A DNA stretch of 64,000 nucleotides, from assembly GCA_037951105.1 (NCBI GenBank), contig JBAMJV010007443.1, positions 1 to 64,000 on the forward strand. The letters are read 5' to 3'. This stretch comes from Echinarachnius parma. Lineage: Eukaryota; Echinodermata; Echinoidea; Clypeasteroida; Echinarachniidae. Shown piece by piece: positions 11,001-19,639 of the stretch; position 1 is the first letter of the stretch, and each line of letters starts with the position of its first letter. The notes below the pieces were generated by a model. It was not told the DNA's origin, ran no database searches, and saw only the letters and a program-made list of their open reading frames with translations. The translations under genes were made by a program, and so were the position numbers.

Positions 11001-14000
11001 GGACTTGCCAAAAGCACCCTAAACGAGTATTTGCGTGGTGCAAAAAATACACCCTAAGTAAGTATGATTATCGGTAATTTGATACCCTAAGCAAGTAATC
11101 AATTTTTTGTAAACCCCTAAGCAAGTATTTTTGATACCCTAAGCAAGTAATCAATTTTTTGTAACCCCCTAAGCAAGTCATAACTATATTTGATACCCTA
11201 AGCAAGTAATCTTTTTTTGTAAACACCTATTAAAAGCAAGTGATAACTATTTTTGATACCCTAAGCAAGTAAGCTGAGTTTTTGAGACCCTAAACGAGTA
11301 ATTCATCTTTTTGAGACCCTAAACGAGTAATTCATCTTTTGAGACCCTAAACGAGTAATTTATCAGCCTAAAAAAGATACCCTTTTTCCTGATTTTGGGT
11401 GATTTTGAGACCCTATTCGAGATACTCGAGTATCTCGCCTGATCGTAAAAAACCACCCTAATTACTCGTTTTCTTGGTCACGCATGATACCCCCCTTTCA
11501 ATGAGGACAGACCACCCGGGGTATAATAAAGTCAACTTAAAAGGAAACAAGCAGTATTATCATTATTCATACAGGTACACGTGTGCCCGATCAGCGATTA
11601 TTGCTGAATTGAATGTGCACAGTCATATCAGTTGTTGTGCTTGCCTAATTGTAGCTTTTAAAATTTACGATTCATTTATTAATTTATCAAAACTTGTATT
11701 ATTTGATTAATTGCCAGTGTAAAATTAGGAACGCAGGTAATAGTTTATGTGTGTAATCCTACAGCAAGTTAAATTAGCAACCTTGCTTACAAGCGTGTCG
11801 CATGTTCCCGATCCAAAGTGCGATCGCTGCAATGTTTATATTTTTCACGGCCCATTTGCACATGCCCGACTGACGTCATCCACCCGGGTAACGGTCCGCG
11901 GCTTAATAGGTCTTTTGTCATGATGATATCAGGGTGACGTCCGGACGTTACCACGACCTCACCCTGGTACGACTTGGTTGAAACGCAGCCCGATGTAGTC
12001 CTGATGGTACCCCCATTGGAGCGTCTTTGATATTAGGAACGGGGTATGATCTCACCCGGGTAACGTCAGGACGTCACCACGACTATTTTGTCCAATTAAG
12101 ACGGGTATCATTTTGATTAACTAAAATTATGATTACATTTAACCTTACGCGCACAAGATCGTAAATTCCTGTCGAACAGATAAAAAGGGACATAAAATTA
12201 AACGACCCTAAGCAAAGAGAAAGAGAAAAGTGGCTAATTCTGTTGAATTTTTACCTCTCTAAACATTGTTGTATTATACTGTATATTATAACAAAAAAAT
12301 GAGTGGAAGTTCATTATATTATATGTTTACGATTTATGTGTTTTTTTTGTTAATGTATCTTGAAATATTAGTGTACCATAATCATTGTTGTTCTCCGGAC
12401 CTTTTTATCATGTTGTTTATCATACCGGAAATAAATAAATAAATCAAATAAACTGTACTACAACGTAGCTTCGTGGGCATGGTAGTCGTACACTGTTAAA
12501 CGCTGTGTAAAAATGGTTGTTGAATCTTTTTATACAACTTTAGGTGTAGCATGAATAGTTGTAGAAAGAAGGGTTGTGTAAAGCGGCCATTGTTCAAGCG
12601 CTGTTGAAAAGTGTTAATTCACGTGATAGTTTCGACCGCGAAATCACCGCGACAAAACCCTTTTGTCTCCCAGCAGACCAAGCGAACCGAGTTAGCGCAG
12701 TCAGTAGCGTGTTAGACTTATAACCCAAAGACCCCCGGTTCGATTCCGACCTCGCTGATTTTTAGTACAATCCTTTTTGCATTTGCTATTTCAAAAATAA
12801 GATTGTTGAAATTTATTCTAAACAACAGTTGTTGACAAAATTAAAACACCAGTTGTGTAAACTTTAAACAACTGGGGTTGTTGAATGTTTTCAACAACAG
12901 TTGGATGGTTCACATGTTAAACAGCGGTTGTTGAAAATGTTCAACAAGTTGTTGAATTTGTTTACACAGCGTTTTAACAGTGTATGCCTAATCTTCAGTT
13001 TAAAAATGAAGTGATTAACATCAGAAACAAGTAACTCCACAATTGCAACATGTTATATTTATGTGTGGGTCTCTGCAGGGGATACATTTTGGAAACCACT
13101 ATTTTGATAGGCAGGATGGGTGATATAGCAGGTGGCAGTTCTCCCGTCTTTATTTAAATTAGGATTGATGTGCAATGCCGAGGGGACTGAGAGGTGCTCT
13201 AATATGCCCCAGTGTTCTCAAGTCAAACTGCCTTCTGGTGACGTAGTGAGACTCGTCCCAAAGGATGTGAAGTCCAAGGATCGGAAGCTGAGCCTGGTCA
13301 ATCCGGGTGGAATCGGCGCCCGACTTGTCTGTTCCTTGCCAGGTATGGTTGTACTATCTTGTTGATACATTCGACTAACAGTAGGGGGTCTGATCGTAAA
13401 ACACGGGGTGAGCCTTCGTCAGACTCATGGCTGCTGTCTTAACCAGCCATCCACAAAATCCTCACTCGGGTAGGTTACCATAACAACCGCACCTACCTCA
13501 TCACGATCAGCTGGCGCGACACGGGAGTTTCGGCGCGCGCTGTCTACGTCATCTACCCCGTGTAACGTTCCGCGCGCGTCTTAACTGGCCGTATACAGGA
13601 TGTCGTCCAGATGTCGAATAATACATTCAAGAGCATAACTGGCTTATGGGCTTCTGGAAAATTATATGTAACTATGTTATGAATCTTAATTTAGAAAAAA
13701 AATAACGAGCATGTGTTCATACGTCTGCAGAAGGAGACTATCATCTATTGTCAAGGGGGTGGTTAGGTTCCCATGACAATATAACTAGTTTGTTTCTGCA
13801 GGCCAAGGATTGTTTGATTGCATTCGTTTTGATCATAACGTTCGGATACAATATTTCTGAAAACATATATTTCAGTGTATAAATGTTGGTTAAATGTAAA
13901 ATTGATAACTTTTGCATTATAATGATGGCTTCCTTCAAAGTCTTACAAAGAAAAACATTCCAAGGACATGTTGAACAACAGTCCACACGCGTGTGACAAA

Positions 14001-16423
14001 TTTATCAAGCAAAGTTTAAAACAAGGATTAAGTTTTCAAGTTGAAATATTTATCCTTTCGCATATTTTTATATTATATCAGATTGTCTGAGCAACCCGTG
14101 TCCATCGGGGCAGTGTGTTGAGACCGGGGTGGGTTTCTACTGCGAGTGCCAACGTCCCTTCACTGGTGAACGCTGCGAGATAGGTATATTGTGATTTTTA
14201 TAGTTGGTTTTAAGCTAATGTATTCTAAACTGTTGTACTATGCCGCTCCTCTTCGTAATTTAGTCCTGTCTTTACTGCATTGACTCCCATGCCAAACACT
14301 GATGACATCTTGTCAAGCTGATCAACTTAAAGTCCATTTACTCCATACTTTGTAATTGTAATATGTTATGATAATTTGTAATTTGTTCTTGAGCCTGGAC
14401 AAGCTGTGGCGGAGTTACAGTAGCGCCCATCCATGTAATGTACATGTGAACGAATTATCCCACCTTTCATTCCAATCACCATGTACAAATCTGGACACTG
14501 TGGAGTAATATAATGGAAAAGCGATCCTGGACCGCTTTTGCATTCAACCATAACTTGATATATCTCAAATAAGCTAAAATATCTAAACTTGAGAAGACAA
14601 TAATTCAAACCAATTTCATTCCTGCAACCGTATTTTAAAAAAAGCCAAACATGGGCAAGGGAATGTAAAACCCCGAGAGATTTTGGTTGAATTTTAACAA
14701 GTGAATGGATCACTTTTTCAATGTGCATACCAGGGTATAGAGATGATCAATGACGTATTTTAACCATGGTTAAATGGGTAGTTCCGTTTTGGTATAGAGG
14801 GTGCTGAACGAAATAATTTGTTAGAGAGATAATAAAAAAACCGAGTGTAAGATTTGAAAGAGCATACAATTTTAATTACAGAATAAACTTTATGTGATCA
14901 AAATCAGTTCAGAAACGGCTGAAATATCAATAAATATATCCGATCGGAATAAATCTGGGCCCCAGATATATTCGATGATTTTTTTTTTATTATTTACAAA
15001 ATGTTTATACTTTTTCAATAAATTTCAAAAGAGGTTTTTTAAATAGTTGTTGATGATCTCTCTATTTAATAATCATTTCAACAAAACATCACATGCATAA
15101 TTTTGTATGAAAAATGGTTGAAACCAATGATTTTTTAGAAAGCGCCCGCATGTGTGTAAATGGCTCTTTTTGAATTATAACAGGCTTTTTACTTAGTCGT
15201 TTGTAATTTTCTATACCTTTCGAGGATGGTGGAGTTTGTAATGTTTTTGTGTAAGATTTGGTTACTTAAGTTTAGCCTTACCAAAACTCTACTAAACCCC
15301 CTTCGTAAATTCCATTCCAGTCGAAGATTGGATATGCGGCAATGGAAGCAAGTGCTACCACTTCGGCGATATTAGAAGCTGGCAGGATGCCCGTGAGTAC
15401 TGCACCAATCTCCCTCCCGCAACCATGACAGTCTTGGCAACAGCTGCATCAGAAGACGTGGTCATTAATGGGAGCGCATCACTTCTCTTCATCGAAGATG
15501 AAACGGAGATGAGCGCTGTCCTCTCCCTCGTCGAAGACCTGCTTGGATCGGCAAAGTACGTGTGGGTGAACTGCAAAGAAGAGCGGGAAGCTATGTGGAT
15601 GTGTGAACGTAACGCATCTGGATCACCATTTGAGTACCCGTTTGACGAGATTAGTAAGTTCATGTATATTTATCTATTCATGTATTAACTTATTTGTACT
15701 GGCACATTGTATCTTTTCCACAAATTTTGGGGGGTTAATTTTGTTAATCGGACCAGCATATATCAATACATAATATACCTCATAAAAATTGTCTAGCCAT
15801 TAGATTTTTGGAATGCGGTCATATGTTAAATACAAATTTCTCCCATTGACTAAATAAAAGCCAATGATGATTTCTTACAATTAATTACTTGATCGTAGAG
15901 TCTGACAATTTCGTGGTAATGTAGCAGGTCCATCGTATGGCACCAAACTGTTGGCATCCACAACATGTAATTTTTCATACGAATGTCGTACGATTGTCGT
16001 ATGACGTTATCACACACGAGTTAGACAAACAAGTTCGTGGATGTGTCGTGCAGTGGCATAACTATTTACCGTTGTGAACCTGTTGTAGGTCCATTATGAC
16101 CAGGGCTTTATTGGAACAATTACCGTCGAAACAGAACCCGATTTCCTGGAGATCTTTCTGTTACTCCCCACCCTTCCGCTACCTCTTTGCACTCTCTCTC
16201 ACCATTGAATATACATACTCCATATTAGCTGTAATACATTATGATCGCGTTCAACTTTACACCCACAGACTGGGCAGGAACGGAACCCACATTATCTGAC
16301 ATCAACTGTTTAAAGGTGCGCGTAGAAGTGTCAGCAACCGTCAACAAAGGGAAAGGGAAGTATTACGACGCCCTCTGTAAAAATGACTTCCCCACTGTGT
16401 GCCAGGTATACCGCATGCCGTGA
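3813..16423 (+). CDS. Gene A: secreted EGF and C-type lectin-like protein (six exons)
   Basis: The joined exons are 3813-3815, 4734-4776, 13163-13342, 14082-14183, 15321-15653 and 16269-16423, giving 816 nt and 271 aa. All junctions are GT-AG and keep frame. Introns 2-5 are phase 1; the first follows the ATG directly. Residues 1-16 (MVTQLVLFIVFLTNRG) form a short signal peptide. Residues 17-75 are an unrecognised segment with four Cys. Residues 77-107 are an EGF domain (Cys at 77, 82, 87, 96, 98, 107). Residues 111-271 are a C-type lectin-like domain ending VCQVYRMP. There is no membrane segment, so the product should be secreted; a binding or recognition role in immunity or matrix is a family-level guess. 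Paralogue B lies 24.4 kb downstream in the same orientation. Intron 2 is 8.4 kb because of transposon insertions. Confidence 0.85.
4104..4621. mobile_element. MITE family 1, copy 2 (inverted)
   Basis: It starts TTTAAAGGGATAGTTGAGTT and then follows the interior of the family in the opposite orientation to the copy at 154-714. The right end is worn (ACTCAAGTGTACCTTTAA). It lies in intron 1 of gene A, and the corresponding intron of gene B lacks it. Confidence 0.7.
4734..4776 (+). CDS. Gene A exon 2 (signal peptide)
   Basis: 43 nt, between the acceptor ATGTGCAG and the donor GTATCA. With the exon 1 ATG it encodes MVTQLVLFIVFLTNR plus one base. The hydrophobic core LVLFIVFL fits a secretory signal. 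It is nearly identical to 28,763-28,805 in gene B. Confidence 0.8.
4880..5095. repeat. 22-bp minisatellite followed by long G and C runs
   Basis: Four imperfect units of GAGACCGGTAAAAAGTGGAC (4880-4980) precede an almost unbroken run of about 50 G (4987-5042). A short linker and a run of about 25 C (5064-5088) follow. The G and C runs can fold on each other. Poly-Gly and poly-Pro frames through this tract are artefacts. Confidence 0.75.
5290..5356. mobile_element. Left part of a split MITE (host of the 5-kb insertion)
   Basis: The phrase on the left (CAAGCTGAGTGCCTAATCAC) and the sequence resuming at 10,324 (ACCTTCAATTTCAATAGC) together match the uninterrupted relative at 21,500-21,880. GAAT stands on both sides of the insertion (5353-5356 and 10324-10327). 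Confidence 0.55.
5357..5806. repeat. Palindrome with 88-bp perfect arms
   Basis: Positions 5357-5444 and 5719-5806 are exact reverse complements as read, enclosing a 274-bp centre. The inner 38 bp of each arm (5407-5444, 5719-5756) starts ATTCTACGAAGTATAGG and looks like the terminus of a 350-bp element (5407-5756). Its centre contains an octamer ATGCAAAT (5509-5516) and TATATATA (5536-5543). The 118 bp at 5449-5566 are repeated exactly, inverted, at 10163-10280. Confidence 0.8.
5884..5909. repeat. Small perfect hairpin
   Basis: GCACGACAGT, a short loop, then ACTGTCGTGC, just inside the left end of the island. It could be a protein-binding site of the element; its function is unknown. Confidence 0.55.
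9700..10020. repeat. Subterminal short repeats of the island
   Basis: Two repeat types are present. One is GCGACGGGTAGATCCAGCAT, in about four imperfect copies between 9720 and 9825. The other is CCTGGTCCCCTGACGGGGCA, in two copies near 9870 and 9957, with a related CGGTCGCCTGACGGCGCAT at 9991. Both could be transposase-binding arrays or repeats within a coding segment. Confidence 0.6.
9822..10010 (-). CDS. Hypothetical 62-aa frame of the island
   Basis: This minus-strand frame begins about 150 nt downstream of the TATA box at 10186-10193, which points into the element. It contains two copies of LYAP(R/S)GDQV (residues 11-19 and 41-49) and ends at a stop. A possible splice donor (CCAGGTGAG) follows the second repeat, so it may be a first exon. 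I recognise no family. The neighbouring repeats may have created the frame by chance. Confidence 0.25.
   Translation of the reverse strand: MRRQATGWIGLYAPRGDQVYYQLKLPILPSGGRGETANRYLYAPSGDQVRICTSKSAIEYTS
10160..10280 (-). promoter_or_regulatory. Octamer plus TATA promoter inside the terminal repeat
   Basis: Reading inward on the minus strand there is ATGCAAAT (10213-10220), then TATATATA (10186-10193) about 20 bp further on, then GC-rich DNA. The block is identical over 118 bp to 5449-5566. Such duplication of a promoter-like segment at the ends fits an element that carries its own promoter. Activity is inferred from the motifs only. Confidence 0.45.
10324..10694. mobile_element. Right part of the split MITE
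   Basis: It continues the MITE interrupted at 5356. The phrases AGCTGACCAGTGATTGACAG and ATGTCACAACAGG match 21,808-21,840. It ends near GGGCCCCTTTAA. Confidence 0.5.
10746..10930. repeat. Dispersed GC-rich repeat, relative of 13,390-13,600
   Basis: The phrases CGCAAAACACGGGGTGA, ACCCGGGTGGGTTACCATGA and GCTGGCGCGACACGG recur in order at 13,397-13,530. Further CACCCGGGTAACG pieces at 11,880-12,090 suggest one repeat split by the hairpin element at 10,939. Confidence 0.5.
10939..11520. mobile_element. CCCGGG hairpin element with tandem-repeat core
   Basis: The arms (about 10939-11000 and 11470-11520) are inverted copies carrying GGTATCATGCGTGACCAAG. The core (about 11015-11450) is a degenerate tandem array of about 27 bp built on GATACCCTAAGCAAGTAA. 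An exact 8-bp duplication, GTATAATA, flanks the element (10931-10938 and 11521-11528), so it inserted as a unit. Frames reading MVTHDTPLSMRTD occur on both strands because of the inverted arms and are not genes. Confidence 0.8.
12490..12983. mobile_element. MITE with tRNA-like core (TA target)
   Basis: Termini are CACTGTTAAACGCTGTGTAA and its inverse (TTTACACAGCGTTTTAACAG), with TA on both sides. Subterminal DNA is rich in GTTGTTGAA and its complement TTCAACAAC. The right half of a second copy lies at 33,886-34,081 in intron 4 of gene B. This copy sits in intron 2 of gene A, so the insertions are independent. Confidence 0.75.
12681..12758 (+). tRNA. tRNA-derived sequence, anticodon-like TAT, probably a pseudogene
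   Basis: An A-box-like stretch (TTAGCGCAGTCAGTAGCG, 12692-12709), a 7-nt loop CTTATAA (12717-12723; anticodon position TAT at 12719-12721) and a canonical B box GGTTCGATTCC (12737-12747) occur at tRNA spacing. The anticodon and T stems have mismatches and the acceptor stem pairs only partly, so a functional tRNA-Ile(UAU) is unlikely. It resembles a tRNA-Met-type body with altered anticodon. It may be a SINE head captured by the MITE. Confidence 0.5.
13163..13342 (+). CDS. Gene A exon 3 (unrecognised Cys segment)
   Basis: 180 nt, acceptor AAATTAG, donor GTATGG, phase 1 at both ends. It encodes residues 16-75, with Cys in CNAEGTERC, PQC and LVC plus the motif LVNPGGIGARLVCSLPG. It differs from the gene B exon at only 4 of 180 positions. 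I do not recognise the domain. Four Cys and small size suggest a compact disulphide-bonded module. Confidence 0.8.
13388..13610. repeat. Second copy of the dispersed GC-rich repeat
   Basis: It shares CGTAAAACACGGGGTGA, GGTTACCATAACAACCGC and CAGCTGGCGCGACACGG with 10,752-10,900. It lies in intron 3 of gene A. The rest of that intron (13,610-14,081) aligns with intron 3 of gene B around 33,300-33,650. Confidence 0.5.
14082..14183 (+). CDS. Gene A exon 4 (EGF domain)
   Basis: 102 nt, phase 1-1, acceptor ATATCAG, donor GTATAT. It encodes one EGF module with spacing C-x4-C-x4-C-x8-C-x-C-x8-C, including GFYCEC and TGERCEI. Residue 76 is Asp but the calcium-binding consensus around it is incomplete. 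A symmetric phase-1 single-exon EGF is typical of shuffled extracellular proteins. Confidence 0.9.
14770..15306. mobile_element. MITE family 1, copy 3
   Basis: It opens TTAAATGGGTAGTTCCGTTT and closes near CCAAAACTCTACTAAACCCC. It ends only about 15 bp before the exon 5 acceptor, so it borders or supplies part of the polypyrimidine region. The intron 4 DNA before it (14,500-14,700) aligns with 34,295-34,520 in gene B. Confidence 0.7.
15321..15653 (+). CDS. Gene A exon 5 (C-type lectin-like domain, first part)
   Basis: 333 nt, acceptor CATTCCAG, donor GTAAGT. It encodes residues 110-221 starting EDWICGNGSKCYHF, with the family pattern SWQDAREYC and then YVWVNC in the place of the usual WIGL strand. 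Sequons NGS and NAS suggest N-glycosylation. Against gene B the segment around 15,500-15,560 is the most divergent part of the protein. Confidence 0.85.
16269..16423 (+). CDS. Gene A exon 6 (C-type lectin-like domain, end)
   Basis: 155 nt to the TGA. It encodes NWAGTEPT through VCQVYRMP. EPT (226-228) stands where sugar-binding lectins have EPN or QPD, and YYD (252-254) replaces WND. Canonical calcium-dependent sugar binding is therefore doubtful. Confidence 0.85.
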
Positions 16424-16631
16424 AGATGGTGTTCATCAAGAAAGAATTTTTTACGAAGTGGAGTAAAAAACAAAACACTTCGTGGCACATCCGCATCCTA
16501 CAGGGTGGCAAAAAAAACCGGAACGAAAAATTGCCATTCCTGCCCGTCATAACTGCATCAAGCAGTGATTCAATATGTGATTCAGCCGGCTAATCGTGAC
16601 AGTTTTCATCACTTTGAAAAAAGGAGTATGC

Positions 16632-16690
16632 TCCCCCCCCCCCCCCCCCAAAAAAAAAAAAATAAATAAATAAATAAATAAATAATACAA
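16632..16690. repeat. Poly-C, poly-A and (AAAT)n tract
   Basis: About 17 C, about 12 A and six AAAT units lie 200 bp after the gene A stop codon. The AATAAA strings here belong to the microsatellite and are poor evidence for the gene's polyadenylation site. Confidence 0.8.
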
Positions 16691-16959
16691 AATATATATA
16701 TAGATGAATACAAAATAATACCGAAATGATACCGAATTCATGTAAGATAATTTAGGGCCAAGAGGGATATGAACGATCAAACTTGAATTGCGGAACTTTT
16801 CGTGCGGGGTTTATTATAATATAAAATAATAAATAATAATCAGATAATAATGCATGTACCGTATTTAGTCCTGTCAAAGTCGTATGATTTATGCGTCATT
16901 TTGTTTCTACTTAATGTTTCATACTTTCTACAGAGCATTTTTAACCAACTAAATTATAA

Positions 16960-17222
16960 AAATCTGCATCATTTAATTCAAAATTTTATCGTATAGCATT
17001 ACATTTCCTGTATATATTTTACCAGTTTACTAGTAATAGTGTGTGATAAGTCCTTCCTCGTGTTCAGTGTATTTGTATTATCGGCAAGACAGTGTTGTTA
17101 CATTGATTTATTATTGTCTTTTGTAACGTTTAAACCATTTGTATAATATACTTTAAATGTCATATCAGTGTATATGTGTGTTGTACAAAATAAATGAAAC
17201 CTATTCAATTCAATTCAATTCA
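16960..17222 (+). mobile_element. Retroelement-like 3' end with ATTCA tail
   Basis: It runs from CTGCATCATTTAATTC to AAAATAAATGAAACC and then (ATTCA)n. It aligns with 41,228-41,523 downstream of gene B and also with 32,440-32,640 inside an intron of gene B. A third copy at an unrelated position shows it is a dispersed repeat, although the first two are also part of the segmental duplication. Confidence 0.5.
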
Positions 17223-17485
17223 TTGTTAACCTTCATGGAAGTAACCGTGAATATTAAATGGATAGTATAGTTCTGGTCAAATACAATTTTACAAACTAAA
17301 ACTTGTATCTTTTCATTGAAAACTAATATATAAATTATAATTCAATAATGCTTGGCTGGTAGAAAAACATATAAATGGCTGAGCATCTAAGTAACATAGT
17401 TGTTTTCATTTTGTTTAAAGCAGCCGTTAACACAAGAGTTTTCAGACTTCTGAAATGTTCAACCATTGTTTAAATACGATTTTTC

Positions 17486-17996
17486 TTAAAGGGATAGTTG
17501 AGTTCTGGTAAGGAGAGTACAGTTTTGGTGAAACTGAATTTTAGTAACCAAAACCTGCATCATTACATTACAAACTAATAGTTATAACTAGAAAGGAACA
17601 CAAAATTACAAATGACGTAGTAAAGATCATGTTACCATTAAAAAAGAGCCGTTAAAACGTAAGAGGGCGCTCTCTAAAAACTCATCGGTTTCAACCATTT
17701 TGAATAAAATATTGTGCATGTGATGTTTTGTTGAAAAAGTGATTAGATAGAGAAATAACCAACAACTATTTAAATACCTATTTTGTAACTTTTTGAAAAG
17801 AGGAAGCATTTTTTTGGAATTTTTAACGGCTGGTTCAAAATTCTCTAATAAACCTGGGGCTCCACCTTTATTACAAATTGTTATATTTATGGATATTTTA
17901 GCCGTCTCTTTCAAATTTTACACTCAGTTTTTCATTACCTCACAAACAAATAAGTAGTCTAGCGCCCTCTCTACCAAAACTCAACTATCCCTTTAA
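17486..17996. mobile_element. MITE family 1, copy 4 (inverted)
   Basis: Termini TTAAAGGGATAGTTGAGTTC and AACTCAACTATCCCTTTAA; the interior runs opposite to the first copy. It is about 510 bp and non-coding. Confidence 0.85.
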
Positions 17997-18344
17997 CTGT
18001 GAATCTAATATTTGGTTAAAGCAATAATTAAAAAACAATTTGAAAACCGCTTTTGGATATTCTCAAAAATATGTAGGATATATGAATATAGGTTTTCCCG
18101 GTGAAACTGGTGAGAACAACGGTCAAAGTGACATTGTGATCATTCAATTTAGCACGAAATTGACTGATGGTTGGGATTAAATCATTTGAGTAACTAAAAA
18201 CATTTTAGATTCTATTTGAATTGTCGAGCACCCGATCGCCAATTCCTGTCTTGTAGAAATGTAAAAGGCAAGGAAATGAAACGCTGATATTTTCGCTCTA
18301 TAAGTGCATAATTATTCCTGTCACTGACTTCTAGACTGACTTCC

Positions 18345-18424
18345 CGTTGCAGAAAGAGAAACAATCAATTGTAAGTTAATTGCAACTTACAACCAATTGT
18401 ATCTCTTTCTGCAACGGGGCCCTA
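18345..18424. repeat. GTTGCAGAAAGAGA palindromic element
   Basis: Inverted arms of about 35 bp (GTTGCAGAAAGAGAAACAAT and its near complement) end in GCAACGGGGCCCT. The larger related element at 43,398-43,563 occupies the equivalent place in the other unit. Another member begins at 18,949 (GGGCCCCGTCGCAGAAATAT). Confidence 0.7.
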
Positions 18425-18540
18425 GTCGTATGATGGGAATGATATACTTATCACAGTTACGGTACTAAGCGAAAATGCCAGCGTTTCCAGGGTCCCCTTC
18501 AAGTTTTTGGCAAACGCGTTTCTTCACCCGACTTTGTACA

Positions 18541-18731
18541 CAGTGGCGTAGCGACGGGGGGGGGGGGGGGGCACGTGTCCCCCCCCCCCCCCCAATAATT
18601 TTGAAAAAACAATAGGAAACATATGGGGTAATTTTTTTTGAAAAAAAAATAGGAAATACATAAGGTGTGCCCCCAATAATTTTGCGTGCCCCCCCCCCCC
18701 CCCCAATCAGTCCGACCACGCTACGCCACTG
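18541..18731. mobile_element. hAT-like MITE CAGTGGCGTAGCG, copy 1
   Basis: 191 bp with inverted ends CAGTGGCGTAGCG and CTACGCCACTG, and long G and C runs inside. The flank TTTGTACA (18533-18540) recurs as TTTTACA after the right end. The equivalent place in unit B (about 43,667-43,675) is uninterrupted, so this insertion postdates the duplication. Confidence 0.85.
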
Positions 18732-19639
18732 TTTTACACTTATGTATATTATATCCATAGTATGACATGGAATGTACAATGTATTGTATTTGATAACTTT
18801 CATAGTTGTAATTTAATTTGGCAAGATAGGCTTATTACTGTAATATTGCAATATTAACTAATTTTTCATAGAAAGTGGATGAAGCGTCTTTTGAAATTAG
18901 GCTCATAAAGCGTGTATATTGATATGATCGAAGTTGATTTTAGACCAGTGGGCCCCGTCGCAGAAATATAAATGCAACCGATTGTAAAGTTACAATTGAT
19001 TGCAAGTCAGAAAATGTGCACGTTTGAACCAATTAGATTTGCGCATTAAGTCACATGATCTGAATGGGCGTCCGTTCGAGCTGGCCGGTGATATGTGACT
19101 GTACCTGCACGAAACAAAAATTGCGCGGTTACACCCGTACACCTATACCCATACCAGTCTAAACAACTCAGTGATGTTATACATTTCTCTATGTATGGTT
19201 ATTTCGTTCAATGATATTTAGCCATAATTATTTAAAGTTACACAAATAAGAAAGAAGCCATCCTAATCATTATTTTAATCTTCAATCAACTTTTCAATTT
19301 AGAGTTATTTTTACTGACAAGGAAATAATATACTTTCGTAATCATACTGTGATATTCCAGACCCTATACAAGTGTCGAATAATCAAAATAATTTGAATCA
19401 TAAAATTATCTGGATACTTATACTCGAAGAATTGTTAAGTCTGTATCTATTTATTCATTCTCTGTGCCTGACTTGCCCCAATCTACGTCACTGGTTGCTA
19501 AATAGCATGCAAACGCACATTCATCGTGTAAGCTTGATGTTTATCACGTGTTCAGTTCCATCGACCGAGCCGGTCTTTTCTTTTCATCGCTTTGTCAAAA
19601 ATATATTGTCAGATACGAACAATTACAAATAATAGAAAT

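Larger units (their letters stand above)
17255..19140. repeat. Duplicated 3' flank of gene A
   Basis: Blocks here align in order with 42,492-45,412 downstream of gene B: GGATAGTATAGTTCTGGTCA, ACTGGTGAGAACAACGGTCA, GATCGCCAAT, the GTTGCAGAAA palindrome, GACCAGTGGGCCCCGT and GTGACTGTACCTG. Insertions specific to one copy (17,486 and 18,541 here; 44,114 and DNA near 44,790-45,330 there) interrupt the alignment. The tandem duplication therefore included several kb beyond the gene. Confidence 0.65.
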
